Shown: positions 44,767-53,191, counted from the stretch's first letter. The stretch: 64,000 nucleotides of DNA from Veillonella atypica KON (GCF_002959915.1 NZ_PPDE01000001.1:103931-167930), one strand, 5' to 3'. Numbers and translations are program-made. Notes: generated by a model from the letters alone, not told the origin.

Positions 44767-46119
44767 ATGGCTAAAAAATTAAGAATCTGTGAAACCGTTC
44801 TTCGTGACGGTCATCAATCTATTTTGGCAACTCGCATGCGTTACGAACAAATGGAACCAGTGCTTGGCCTTTTAGATGAAATCGGTTATGAAGCTCTTGA
44901 ATGTTGGGGCGGCGCTACTTATGATAGCTGTCTTCGTTTCTTGAACGAAGATCCATGGGAACGTCTTCGCAAATTAAAAGCTAATGTAAAAAATACACCA
45001 CTACAAATGTTACTTCGTGGTCAAAACTTGTTGGGCTACAAACATTACTCTGATGATGTAGTGGAAGCATTCTGTAAAGCTGCTGTAAAAAATGGTATCG
45101 ACCGTATCCGTATTTTCGACGCATTGAACGACCCTCGTAACATGGAAGCTGCTATTAAATATTCCAAAAAAGCAGGCGCACACGTTCAATCCGCTATGGT
45201 ATACACTATTTCTCCAGTTCATACAACTGAAAGCTTCTTGAAAGTTGCTGAAACTTTGGTTGAAATGGGTACTGATTCTCTTTGCATTAAAGATATGTCC
45301 GGTTTGTTAGGACCTGCTGATGCATTCGATTTAGTTTCTACTTTCAAAAAACGTTTTGGTGAATTGCCAATCGACTTGCACAGCCATTTCACTTGCGGTC
45401 TTGCAAGCACTACATACTGGGAAGCTGCTAAAGCTGGTGTAGATATCATCGATACTGCTATCTCCCCATTCGCTCATGCAACTAGCCAACCAGCTACTGA
45501 AACTATGATCGAAATGTTCAAAGGCACTGAATGGGATCTTGGTCTTGACCTTGATAAATACATTCCATTAGTTGATCATTTCCGTAAAGTAAAACAACAA
45601 ATCGCTGAAGAATTCAACTTGAAACCAGCTAGCGATGTAATCCCAGCTGTTCGTCGTTACCAAATTCCTGGCGGTATGTTGTCCAATACTCAAAACCAAT
45701 TGAACGAAATGGGTATGGGCGATCGCTTCTTCGACGTAATGGATGAAATGCCACGCGTTCGTGAAGACTTGGGTTACCCTCCATTGGTAACTCCAACATC
45801 CCAAATCGTTGGTACAATGGCTATGATGAACGTTATGATGGGCGACCGTTATAAAATGGTTCCTAACGAAGTTAAAGATCTTGTACGCGGTAAATATGGT
45901 GCATTGCCTGGTAAAATTTCTGACGAAATTCGTCACACTATCATTGACGATGAAGAACCTATCACTTGCCGTCCAGCAGATCTTATTGAACCTGAATTGG
46001 CAGGCTACACTGAAGATTTGAACTCTAAAGGTTACAAAAACATCACTGAAGAAGACGTATTAACATACGCTATGTTCCCAGAAGTTGCAATTAACTTCTT
46101 CGAAGCTAACCGTCGTTAA
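44767..46119 (+). CDS. oxaloacetate decarboxylase alpha-type carboxyltransferase without biotin domain
   Basis: 450 residues from ATG 44767 (GGAGG upstream; the start at 44713 is not supported). TIM-barrel carboxyltransferase: ETVLRDGHQSILATRMR, the Lys motif LCIKDMSGLLGP and metal ligands in IDLHSHFTCGLA. It belongs with OadA, transcarboxylase 5S and PycB, which move CO2 between biotin and oxaloacetate/pyruvate. The C-terminal biotinyl domain is missing, so a separate biotin carrier and membrane subunits must be encoded elsewhere. Highly biased codons suggest strong expression. Central to lactate/oxaloacetate metabolism in such anaerobes. Confidence 0.92.
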   Translation: MAKKLRICETVLRDGHQSILATRMRYEQMEPVLGLLDEIGYEALECWGGATYDSCLRFLNEDPWERLRKLKANVKNTPLQMLLRGQNLLGYKHYSDDVVEAFCKAAVKNGIDRIRIFDALNDPRNMEAAIKYSKKAGAHVQSAMVYTISPVHTTESFLKVAETLVEMGTDSLCIKDMSGLLGPADAFDLVSTFKKRFGELPIDLHSHFTCGLASTTYWEAAKAGVDIIDTAISPFAHATSQPATETMIEMFKGTEWDLGLDLDKYIPLVDHFRKVKQQIAEEFNLKPASDVIPAVRRYQIPGGMLSNTQNQLNEMGMGDRFFDVMDEMPRVREDLGYPPLVTPTSQIVGTMAMMNVMMGDRYKMVPNEVKDLVRGKYGALPGKISDEIRHTIIDDEEPITCRPADLIEPELAGYTEDLNSKGYKNITEEDVLTYAMFPEVAINFFEANRR

Positions 46120-46129
46120 TCTTAATATT

Positions 46130-46161
46130 AACAGCTCTACCTTTTTGGTAGGGCTGTTTTT
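46130..46161 (+). terminator. terminator of the carboxyltransferase gene
   Basis: AACAGC-CTACC / GGTAG-GCTGTT hairpin with T-rich loop and T tail. Confidence 0.88.
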
Positions 46162-46257
46162 ATGTTTATACGAATTTTATATTTTCTCTTGCTAATCATG
46201 AGTAAAATAGCGTACACTATAAGGAGTATCTACTAATTATGATATTGAGGTAATCCT

Positions 46258-47601
46258 GTGAATTTACAAATTAGAATTTGGATATCCAATGTTGTTCTAT
46301 TTGTAGTTCCTATATTAATTGCAATTATTCTATTTTTGTTATATTTTTCAGGACTACGCATTTTAGCGAATGCCGGATACTATTTGCGTATCGAGCAAGA
46401 ACAACAGTTTAAAAGTGTTAGCCGTGTGGCTGAGACTATTACCTTTTATGGTATAGACAATGGTTTAATGGATTCTCTTGTTAAACCAAGCTATAGTTTG
46501 TTAGACCCTAATGAGGTGTATGTAGAAATTCTCGATCAGGGAAAGGTTCTGTATTCTTACGGTACACAACAGATTTACAATGAATCTGCTATCGTTGGCT
46601 TGATTGATGTAAATCCTGAGTTACAAGGGATTGTCTATCAGTCAAATCATACCTTTGTGTACGAAATGCGTAAGAATGAAGGACGTCATGCATATCTATA
46701 TCACATAGCTATTAAACGAGCTGTGCATGGTAGTGATAGCTTGATGGAGACCGTTTCGTTCTACATTAGCATTGTTGCATTACTTTTGTTTATAGTTACA
46801 TTTTTTGCGATCAACCGATTTGTAACGAAGTTCATTATGATTCACGTCCGCAATATGACGGAATCATTACGAGCTGCTAATTACCAAATCGAAATGGAGC
46901 AGGAGCAACAAAAAGAATTGCTTGCAGGTATCTCTCATGATATCCGTACTCCATTAACTGCAATTAAGGCCTATGCAGAAGGCGTTCGGGATGGTATCGC
47001 GCCAACCGAAGAGCAACAAAAACGCTACATGGGAATCATTTTGAAGCGCGCTAATGATCTAGATTCTATGTTGGAGGAATTGTTCCTTATTACAACATTG
47101 AACTATAAAAAGGAATCTAGACCATCAGAGAAAATAGAATTAGGGAAATACGTACAAGGTTTTGTAGAAGATCATATAGAACATTATAAGTCTAGAGGTC
47201 TTGAACTGAGCCAACGTGTTACAGTTAAGGATGCTACTATTATGGCGAATCCGCAGTTATTACAGCGGGTTTTGCAAAATATTTTAAATAATAGTGCAAA
47301 ATATAAGATGGCAGATATAGGACATAGTGTTATTGATGTCACCGAAGATGAAAGTCATGTGTACTGTGTGGTAAGTGATGATGGCCCTGGGGTTCCGCCA
47401 GAGTCACTTGACCGACTTATGCGTCCGTTTTATCGAGTTGATTCGTCCCGCACTAATCCACAGGAGGGGAGTGGACTTGGTCTTTCGATTATTAGACGTA
47501 TTATGGAAATTTTCGAAGGTCGTGTAGTGATAGAAAATATTAGACCACATGGACTTAGAATTATTTTAGAGTTCCCGAAAAAAGGAGAAAATCATGAGTG
47601 A
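46258..47601 (+). CDS. sensor histidine kinase
   Basis: 447 residues from GTG 46258 (GAGG 7 bases upstream). Membrane spans at about 12-33 and 166-187 bracket a 130-residue extracytoplasmic sensor. HisKA box LAGISHDIRTPLTAIKAYAE with His227, N box NILNNSAKY, G1 VSDDGPGVPP and G2 GSGLGLSIIRRI complete the kinase. The sensor domain has no named family. Overlaps the response regulator by 8 bases; htrA and a candidate small RNA follow, which hints at envelope stress. Confidence 0.95.
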   Translation: MNLQIRIWISNVVLFVVPILIAIILFLLYFSGLRILANAGYYLRIEQEQQFKSVSRVAETITFYGIDNGLMDSLVKPSYSLLDPNEVYVEILDQGKVLYSYGTQQIYNESAIVGLIDVNPELQGIVYQSNHTFVYEMRKNEGRHAYLYHIAIKRAVHGSDSLMETVSFYISIVALLLFIVTFFAINRFVTKFIMIHVRNMTESLRAANYQIEMEQEQQKELLAGISHDIRTPLTAIKAYAEGVRDGIAPTEEQQKRYMGIILKRANDLDSMLEELFLITTLNYKKESRPSEKIELGKYVQGFVEDHIEHYKSRGLELSQRVTVKDATIMANPQLLQRVLQNILNNSAKYKMADIGHSVIDVTEDESHVYCVVSDDGPGVPPESLDRLMRPFYRVDSSRTNPQEGSGLGLSIIRRIMEIFEGRVVIENIRPHGLRIILEFPKKGENHE

Positions 47602-48283
47602 ACATATTCTAATAATTGAAGACGATATTGATATTGCTAATATTGAGCGTGATTATTTGATGGTTGCTGGTTATGACGTAACTGTTATGAATAATGGTAC
47701 TGATGGTATTGAAGCTGCTTTGAATACGCCAGTAGATTTAATTATTTTGGACGTTATGTTGCCAGAAATGGACGGCTTTGAAGTGTGTCGCGCCATTCGT
47801 GATAAAGTGCGCGTACCAATCGTGATGGTAACTGCACGCCTCGATGATATTGATAAAATCCGTGGCCTTGGCGTAGGTGCTGATGATTACATCGAAAAAC
47901 CATTCTCTCCATCTGTATTGATTGCAAAAATTAAGGCTATGTTAGCACAATATAAACGACTTACTGAAAAAGATGTTGTTGATACAAATGCTATTCAATC
48001 CGGTGATATTCGCCTTGATCCTAAGATGATGAAAGTTTGGGTAAATGACAAAGAAGTTCATCTTAAGAAAAAAGAATTCCAATTATTAGAATTTCTTATG
48101 CGTAACCGCGATATCGTATTTTCTAAAGAAGAATTATATTCCCGTGTATGGGGGTTAGATTCTTATGGTGATTATGCAACAGTAGCTGTTCACATTAATC
48201 GTTTGCGTGAAGAAATCGAAGAAAATCCATCTGATAGTAAACATATCATTACAGTTTGGGGCGTAGGTTACAAGTTTGTATAA
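47594..48283 (+). CDS. OmpR/PhoB-family response regulator
   Basis: 229 residues. Receiver domain with D10/D11, phosphoacceptor D53 (LIILDVMLPEMDGF) and the conserved Lys in EKPFSP; C-terminal winged helix with FQLLEFLMRNRDIVFSKEEL and VAVHINRLREEIEENP, then TVWGVGYKFV. AAAGGAG upstream, start inside the end of the kinase gene. It likely controls the small RNA or htrA downstream; no binding site can be fixed from the sequence. Confidence 0.96.
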   Translation: MSEHILIIEDDIDIANIERDYLMVAGYDVTVMNNGTDGIEAALNTPVDLIILDVMLPEMDGFEVCRAIRDKVRVPIVMVTARLDDIDKIRGLGVGADDYIEKPFSPSVLIAKIKAMLAQYKRLTEKDVVDTNAIQSGDIRLDPKMMKVWVNDKEVHLKKKEFQLLEFLMRNRDIVFSKEELYSRVWGLDSYGDYATVAVHINRLREEIEENPSDSKHIITVWGVGYKFV

Positions 48284-48425
48284 AAAGCATAGATAAATTC
48301 ACTTTTAGTTCATGGATTGATGAGCTGTTGATGTTATATATGTTTTTAGGGGCTATCTTATAGAGAAATAATCGAAGTTTTATATATTTTTTATATACTA
48401 TGCTTTATTTTTTAGAGATTTTGTG

Positions 48426-48431
48426 TATACT
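48426..48431 (+). promoter_or_regulatory. -10 element of the CU-rich small RNA
   Basis: TATACT at 48426-48431 places the start at about 48437, exactly the first base of the outer stem. The -35 region is poor (CTTTAT/TTTATT), suggesting a need for an activator; long T-rich tracts lie upstream. Confidence 0.5.
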
Positions 48432-48436
48432 ATAAC

Positions 48437-48613
48437 TGTAAGGATTATTATGAAGATATACGGAAAAGATACACTTAACTTCTCTCTCTTAATAAGTTCT
48501 CTCTCAACTTTTCCGTCTTCATATATAACTCTCTCTCACAGTCCTTACACTCTCAAACTATATGCAAAAGAGGTATTCATTAGTTAATGCTAATGAATAC
48601 CTCTTTTGTTTTC
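48437..48613 (+). ncRNA. candidate CU-rich small RNA between a two-component system and htrA
   Basis: About 177 nt without a coding frame. Outer stem TGTAAGGA (48437-48444) / TCCTTACA (48542-48549); inner stem TATGAAGA-CGGAAAAG (48449-48468) / CTTTTCCG-TCTTCATA (48508-48523); innermost AACTT/AAGTT. Unpaired segments carry TCTCTCTC (48481-48488), TCTCTCTC (48498-48505), CTCTCTCTC (48529-48537) and CTCTC (48550-48554). A strong terminator follows (48564-48613). The layout resembles multi-site CU-rich regulators that bind purine-rich ribosome sites. Confidence 0.65.
48564..48613 (+). terminator. terminator of the CU-rich small RNA
   Basis: GCAAAAGAGGTATTCATTA / TAATGAATACCTCTTTTGT stem with 8-base loop and T-rich tail. 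Confidence 0.9.
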
Positions 48614-48727
48614 TTGCTTTTTTACATATTATTTAGAAATGGTAGAAATTGTTGTATTGCAAATCTAAGGAATAAGACCTATAATGAGTGTGGATTAATT
48701 GTATGCAATTAAAATAGGAGACAGTAT

Positions 48728-49825
48728 ATGAATATAAAACATTATAAAAAACAGATTATAGCATGTGCTATTGCACTATGCGTAGGTGTAGGAGGAGGTT
48801 ATTATTTCTTTGGTACACCAGCAGGTACGGAACAGAGTGTTGTGACAAATCAAACTAAGCAAACAAAACCGTTGACTGAAGCTCGTAATACCTATGTTGT
48901 ACAAGCGGCTAAAAAATCGGGCCCCGCCATAGTGGGTATTACAACACAAGTATTCCAAAAGGATATTTTTAATCGTACCATTTATGCAGGTGAAGGCGTT
49001 GGTTCAGGTGTTTTAATAGATAATGAAGGTCATATTGTAACGAATAACCACGTTGTATCCGGTGCTAGCAATGGTGAGGTTACAGTTTCGCTGTCTGATG
49101 GTACTACCGTTAAAGGTACTGTTATGGGCACTGATGAACAATCTGATTTAGCTGTCGTAAAGATAGACCCACCTAAAAATATTCAACCTGTTGTTATAGG
49201 TGACTCCGATTCTTTACAGGTAGGTGAACCAGCAATTGCCATTGGTAACCCACTAGGTCTGGAATTTAAAGGTTCTGTTACATCTGGTGTAATTAGTGCT
49301 TTAGCTCGTACCATTGATGATCAAGGACAACGTTTCCCATTGATTCAAACTGATGCTGCTATTAATCCAGGAAACTCTGGTGGTGCATTGCTAAATGCTG
49401 ATGGTGAGTTAATAGGCATTAATAGCTCTAAAATTTCTAAAGAGGGTGTAGAAGGAATGGGCTTTGCCATTCCTATTAATTCTGCAAAACCTATAATTGA
49501 TTCTATCATTAAAAACGGTAAGGTCATTCGTCCATATTTAGGCGTATGGGCTGTAGATCGGCAAACAGCGGCTCGTAATAATGTAAGCTATGAAGGAGAA
49601 GGCCTTCTTATTGTACAATTGGATTCTACCGGTCCTGTGGCTCGAGCTGGTATTGTAGAAGGTGATACGATTGCTCAAATCGATGGTAAGAATGTAAGTA
49701 CATTAATCGAATTGAAAGAGCAAATTGACGCCAAGAGCCCTGGCGACACTATTTTAGTATCCTATACTCATAATGGTAAAATGAAAAGTACTCAAGTTAC
49801 ATTAGGGCAATCCTCGTCTAACTAA
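48728..49825 (+). CDS. htrA: HtrA/DegP-like serine protease with PDZ domain
   Basis: 365 residues. N-terminal anchor (about 9-28), trypsin-like domain with H108 (TNNHVVSG), D140 (SDLAVVKI) and S217 (NPGNSGGALL), and one PDZ domain from about residue 265 (PYLGVWAVDRQ, AGIVEGDTIAQIDGKNV). Single-PDZ architecture like DegS/HtrA of Gram-positives. It degrades or refolds damaged envelope proteins. AATAGGAG upstream. Own transcript after the small RNA terminator. Confidence 0.94.
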   Translation: MNIKHYKKQIIACAIALCVGVGGGYYFFGTPAGTEQSVVTNQTKQTKPLTEARNTYVVQAAKKSGPAIVGITTQVFQKDIFNRTIYAGEGVGSGVLIDNEGHIVTNNHVVSGASNGEVTVSLSDGTTVKGTVMGTDEQSDLAVVKIDPPKNIQPVVIGDSDSLQVGEPAIAIGNPLGLEFKGSVTSGVISALARTIDDQGQRFPLIQTDAAINPGNSGGALLNADGELIGINSSKISKEGVEGMGFAIPINSAKPIIDSIIKNGKVIRPYLGVWAVDRQTAARNNVSYEGEGLLIVQLDSTGPVARAGIVEGDTIAQIDGKNVSTLIELKEQIDAKSPGDTILVSYTHNGKMKSTQVTLGQSSSN

Positions 49826-49855
49826 TAGTTTTAGAAATAGAAAAATTATATATAA

Positions 49856-49920
49856 AATCCTTTCGACTGGTGGAACTCTAGATATTATCTGCATTTTCCA
49901 GCACGTTGAAAGGATTTTTT
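49856..49920 (+). terminator. long terminator-like hairpin after htrA
   Basis: AATCCTTTC / GAAAGGATT stem with a 47-base partly structured loop, followed by T6. It abuts the left end of the IS30-family element. Confidence 0.7.
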
Positions 49921-49924
49921 ATTT

Positions 49925-51011
49925 CTTGAATTGTCAAGTCAAATGCAACTCTACTGAATGATAAACCTCGTATGGAGTTTTCCAATTTAAGCATTTGCGC
50001 GGCCTAAGATTTATTTCTTTCATTTTTGCTTCAACATAGCTATCTGATTGATTAATATCCACAGTTTTCGGGAAATATTCTCTAAGCAATCCATTGGTGT
50101 TTTCGTTTGTTCCTCTTTGCCAAGGATGATGTGGAAATGGAAAATAAAATTCTACTAAATTCAACTCCTGACTAATTTCTGCATGTTTAGAAAACTCTTT
50201 CCCTCTATCTGGAGTTATTGTTTCTAGAGGTTGATTTTTTAAAAGCTTAATCATCGCTTGTTTGACTAAAAATGCATTCTTTTTTGCAATTTTTTTACAT
50301 AGCAGATACCTACTTTTTCGATCAGTTAATGTTACTAAGCAAGCCTTACCAGTCTGCCCCATAAGTGTATCAGCCTCCCAATCACCTAATCGTTCTCGAT
50401 TATTTGCAGGAGCTGGTCTATCTGTAATTAAATTACTAATTTGAATTTTTCCACGTCTTTCTTCATAATTTTTTGTATGACGACTTTTACCACGATGTCG
50501 TAGTTTGCGAACAACTCCTCTATTTCCATGTGATAATTCTTTTTCATCAAAACGACCATTATATATTTCCCTGTAAATTGTATTGTAACTAATAGTGAAG
50601 CTTGAATTTTCAAATTTCAATCGAGAGGAGATCTGTTCCGGAGACCATTGATGTCTAAAAAATAAATTCTTTACACATTCATATAGACTTGGATTATCTA
50701 GCTTTTTTCTTGGTTTACAATTAAAGCGTCTATTTTTATATCTGTCATGGGCTTCACAAGGTATGTACTCGCCATTTTGACTATTTCTTTTGATTTCTCT
50801 TGATATAGACGATTTATTTTTCCCAAGTAAAATTGAAATTTCTGTTTGATTTTTTCCTATATCAATAAAATGTTTTAGAATTTCGCGCTCTTTTAGTGTA
50901 AAATGAGTATAATGATTCATGGCTCCTCCTGATTTTTAGATGTCTTTGCAAACACTATTTTATCAGAAAGCCATGAATCTTTTTTAGTTGCACTTAGATT
51001 ATAAATTCAAG
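49925..51011 (-). mobile_element. intact IS30-family insertion sequence
   Basis: 1087 bp bounded by imperfect 25-bp terminal inverted repeats: 49925-49949 (CTTGAATTGTC...TGCAAC) and 50987-51011 (GTTGCACTT...AATTCAAG), matching at about 17 of 25 positions. One transposase gene fills it. It lies between htrA and the PadR operon, its right end 17 bases from the PadR operator. Target duplication is not clear. Confidence 0.8.
49934..50920 (-). CDS. IS30-family transposase
   Basis: 328 residues, full length. N-terminal HTH (REILKHFIDIGKNQTEISIL, then LGKNKSSISREIKRN), and rve-type DDE core: D184 in GDWEADTLMG, D238 in TPDRGKEF, E273 in GTNENTNGLLREYFPK. AGGAGGAG precedes ATG on the minus strand. 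No frameshift, so probably active. Confidence 0.95.
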   Translation of the reverse strand: MNHYTHFTLKEREILKHFIDIGKNQTEISILLGKNKSSISREIKRNSQNGEYIPCEAHDRYKNRRFNCKPRKKLDNPSLYECVKNLFFRHQWSPEQISSRLKFENSSFTISYNTIYREIYNGRFDEKELSHGNRGVVRKLRHRGKSRHTKNYEERRGKIQISNLITDRPAPANNRERLGDWEADTLMGQTGKACLVTLTDRKSRYLLCKKIAKKNAFLVKQAMIKLLKNQPLETITPDRGKEFSKHAEISQELNLVEFYFPFPHHPWQRGTNENTNGLLREYFPKTVDINQSDSYVEAKMKEINLRPRKCLNWKTPYEVYHSVELHLT

Positions 51012-51028
51012 TTTATAAAAAGTTTTTT

Positions 51029-51067
51029 ACAAGGTACCTTGCAATTCGAGGTACCTTGTGTTATTAT
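51029..51067 (+). promoter_or_regulatory. PadR promoter and palindromic operator
   Basis: -35 TTGCAA (51039-51044), 17-base spacer, -10 TATTAT (51062-51067). Two copies of AGGTACCTTG form the perfect 11-bp dyad ACAAGGTACCT (51029-51039) / AGGTACCTTGT (51049-51059), each half containing GGTACC. It covers the -35 and spacer, the usual place for autorepression by PadR. Confidence 0.7.
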
Positions 51068-51143
51068 GTATTTGTCAGTACATGATAGTGACCGTAAGAG
51101 AGCTTTCACATTGGCAAGTAGGCACAGCCTAAAGGGAGGAACT

Positions 51144-51473
51144 ATGCAAGTTCAATTAAAAAAAGGTGTTATGGATATGTTGGTGCTAGCATTATTAACA
51201 CAGCAGGATCGCTATGGATATGAAATTGTAAGCACTATTTCGGAATACATAGAAATTTCTGAAGGAACGATATATCCATTATTTAATAGATTGAAAAAAG
51301 AAAAGTATGTTGAAACGTATTTGAAAGAGTCGTCCACAGGGCCATCTCGAAAATATTATCACATCACGGCAAACGGCCGTGCAGCATACAATCAGATGCG
51401 CCAAGAATGGGATGAATTTTCTGGTGTCATCAATATCCTGTTGAAAGGAGTCGACTATAATGGACAAAAATAG
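51144..51473 (+). CDS. PadR-family transcriptional regulator
   Basis: 109 residues from ATG 51144 (GGGAGG upstream). The frame extends back to 50988 but that part lies in the IS end and has no site. Winged HTH: KKGVMDMLVLALLTQQDRYGYE, ISEGTIYPLFNRLKKEKYVE, GPSRKYYHITANGRAAYNQM. First gene of a PadR-HAAS pair, overlapping the next by 14 bases; such pairs sense envelope or drug stress. A palindromic operator lies at its promoter. Confidence 0.93.
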   Translation: MQVQLKKGVMDMLVLALLTQQDRYGYEIVSTISEYIEISEGTIYPLFNRLKKEKYVETYLKESSTGPSRKYYHITANGRAAYNQMRQEWDEFSGVINILLKGVDYNGQK

Positions 51474-52035
51474 CTTTTTAGAGGCATTGCGCAATATTTT
51501 TAAAAAGGCGCACGTTGCCGATGTAGAGAGTATTATAGAGGTTTATGAGGAACACTTTGCTGTAGGCCATGAAAAAGGCCTTACAGATGATGAAATTATT
51601 AAATCCTTGGGGACTCCAGAGGAAATTTATGCATCCTATGTAGATGCTGGAATTATTACAGATACGTTAAATGAGGATGGTAATACAAGTAAATCTGTAA
51701 ATATGCAAGAAATCTATGCTAGATTTGATGAGTATAAAGAACGCTTATTACCACAACTGCCGGGAATGGCAAAAAAGGCATCGAAGACATTAGTTGCTAT
51801 TGGCAGTGCGTTAGCCTATATTGTAGGCGTACTTATATTGGTAATTACGCCAGCTATTTTATATTTATTAGGTAGCTCATGGCAACCATTTGAAAATGTA
51901 ACCGCATTTCCTGCGTTATCTATGATAACTTTAGTTGCACTCGCAGGTGTAGGCCTTTTTGGTGGCCTTACATGTATATTTATCGGTGCTGAACTTCGTG
52001 GTGTACGCGAACGTTATTTCAGCAATGTAGATTAA
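51460..52035 (+). CDS. HAAS/DUF1700 membrane protein, PadR partner
   Basis: 191 residues. N-terminal HAAS signalling domain (about 1-65: FLEALRNIFKKAHVADVESI, then GLTDDEIIKSLGTPEEI), a linker, and two or three membrane spans from about 105 (LVAIGSALAYIVGVLILVIT; MITLVALAGVGLFGGLTCIF). HAAS proteins are encoded next to PadR and couple a membrane signal to it. Translationally coupled to padR. Confidence 0.88.
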   Translation: MDKNSFLEALRNIFKKAHVADVESIIEVYEEHFAVGHEKGLTDDEIIKSLGTPEEIYASYVDAGIITDTLNEDGNTSKSVNMQEIYARFDEYKERLLPQLPGMAKKASKTLVAIGSALAYIVGVLILVITPAILYLLGSSWQPFENVTAFPALSMITLVALAGVGLFGGLTCIFIGAELRGVRERYFSNVD

Positions 52036-52044
52036 GGAGGACCT

Positions 52045-52413
52045 ATGAGACGAATTATAATTGCTGCCATTCTAACTGTAATCAGTGCTGTAGGGGTAGG
52101 TACATCCTTTGCTGTAAATGATTTACCAAATTTTGGTGAATGGATGAAAACCAATGAACAACAGTTTAGAAAACCACATAGACATGATGGTTCTAATATG
52201 CATATGGACCAACATATGATGGATGGAAATAATCAAATGATGCCTCAAGATGGTATGGGACCAAATAATGGTCAACATATGTACCAAAATTGTCAAAACC
52301 AAATGATGCCTCAAGGTCAACCTGGCCAAATGCCTCAAGGGGGTCAACCAAATGGTAATGCGCCTCAACCACCTGTGGAACAAGGTGCACCACAGACTAC
52401 TCAAAATCTATAG
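52045..52413 (+). CDS. exported Met/Gln/His-rich low-complexity protein
   Basis: 122 residues. Signal peptide about 1-23 (IIIAAILTVISAVGVGTSFA). The mature part is dominated by Met, Gln, Asn, His, Pro and Gly, with HRHDGSNMHMDQHMMDG and repeats of QMMPQ/GQMPQGGQP. MxxM and HxH-type clusters are those of periplasmic copper/silver-binding proteins, but no known family is recognised. AAGGAGG upstream, 9 bases after the HAAS gene, so under PadR control. Metal binding is inference. Confidence 0.7.
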   Translation: MRRIIIAAILTVISAVGVGTSFAVNDLPNFGEWMKTNEQQFRKPHRHDGSNMHMDQHMMDGNNQMMPQDGMGPNNGQHMYQNCQNQMMPQGQPGQMPQGGQPNGNAPQPPVEQGAPQTTQNL

Positions 52414-52420
52414 TATTCTA

Positions 52421-52587
52421 TTGATTCTTTTCTCTCACAACACTTTTAGAGCGCGTGGTCATGAAAGTGCATTCATGGCCACCATAGAGCTACACACTCT
52501 ATGTGATACATTCGTATCAGAATCTCTCTCTTACACACAATAACTACACACAAGCAAAAAGAGCTCCTCAGTGAAGGAGCTCTTTTT
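52421..52587 (+). ncRNA. candidate second CU-rich small RNA (3'UTR of the PadR operon)
   Basis: Non-coding stretch after the exported protein gene. Closing stem GATTCT (52423-52428) / AGAATC (52519-52524) encloses three hairpins: GTGGTCATGAA/TTCATGGCCAC (52455-52482), ATAGAG/CTCTAT (52484-52502) and GATAC/GTATC (52505-52518). TCTCTC (52431-52436) and TCTCTCTC (52523-52530) are mostly unpaired. It ends in a terminator. No clear promoter, so it may be cut from the operon mRNA. Confidence 0.5.
52556..52587. terminator. bidirectional terminator between the PadR operon and pyrE
   Basis: AAAAAGAGCTCCT / AGGAGCTCTTTTT stem, loop CAGTGA. Confidence 0.92.
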
Positions 52588-52603
52588 GTATTTGTTTATA
52601 ATT

Positions 52604-53191
52604 TTATTTAATATGTTTAGAACCGCGTTCTGTCATAGCTACGCCTTCTTTGCAGAGAGGGCATTCCTCTGGTTTGTATGTTGGCACTTCAAGGTTAAGT
52701 AATGCTTGTACTTTTTCTTTTGGTACACCGAATTCAGCTTTTCCGCCAGAACGGTTAACGAGAAGACCTACGCCTACGATTTCACCGCCGGATTGGTTAA
52801 CTACGTTAACAACTTCTTGTACGGAACCGCCTGTAGTTACGATATCTTCTACGATTAGTACGCGTGTACCTGGTTCGATTTTGAATCCACGACGCAATGT
52901 CATAACGCCTTTTTCACGTTCTGTAAAGATAGCGCGTGTGCCTAATTCTTTACCGACTTCGTGAGCTAATAAGATACCGCCAGTCATAGGTCCAATAACG
53001 AGTTCTACGTTTTGATCGCGGAAACGTTCAGCTAATTCTTTACACAATGTTTCAGTGTACTTTGGATGTTGTAATACGTTGAATTTTTCAACGTACATAG
53101 GGCTATGTAGACCAGAAGTCAATAAGAAATGACCTTCTAAAATTGCTTGAGTATCGATAAGTAATTGTTTTACTTCTTGTTCTGACATCAT
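52604..53191 (-). CDS. pyrE: orotate phosphoribosyltransferase
   Basis: 195 residues. It makes OMP from orotate and PRPP. PRPP loop VLIVEDIVTTGGSVQEV, the FTEREKG flexible loop and GPMTGGILLAHEV identify the PyrE of the longer Gram-positive/thermophile branch; the C-terminus has CPLCKEG, a small extra Cys pair. ATG overlaps the pyrF stop (ATGA). GGAGAG lies upstream. Confidence 0.94.
   Translation of the reverse strand: MMSEQEVKQLLIDTQAILEGHFLLTSGLHSPMYVEKFNVLQHPKYTETLCKELAERFRDQNVELVIGPMTGGILLAHEVGKELGTRAIFTEREKGVMTLRRGFKIEPGTRVLIVEDIVTTGGSVQEVVNVVNQSGGEIVGVGLLVNRSGGKAEFGVPKEKVQALLNLEVPTYKPEECPLCKEGVAMTERGSKHIK

Noticed and set aside
50988..51143. N-terminal extension of the PadR protein
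   Set aside because: The in-frame extension runs into the terminal repeat of the IS30 element and across the promoter; the ATG at 51144 has the ribosome site.
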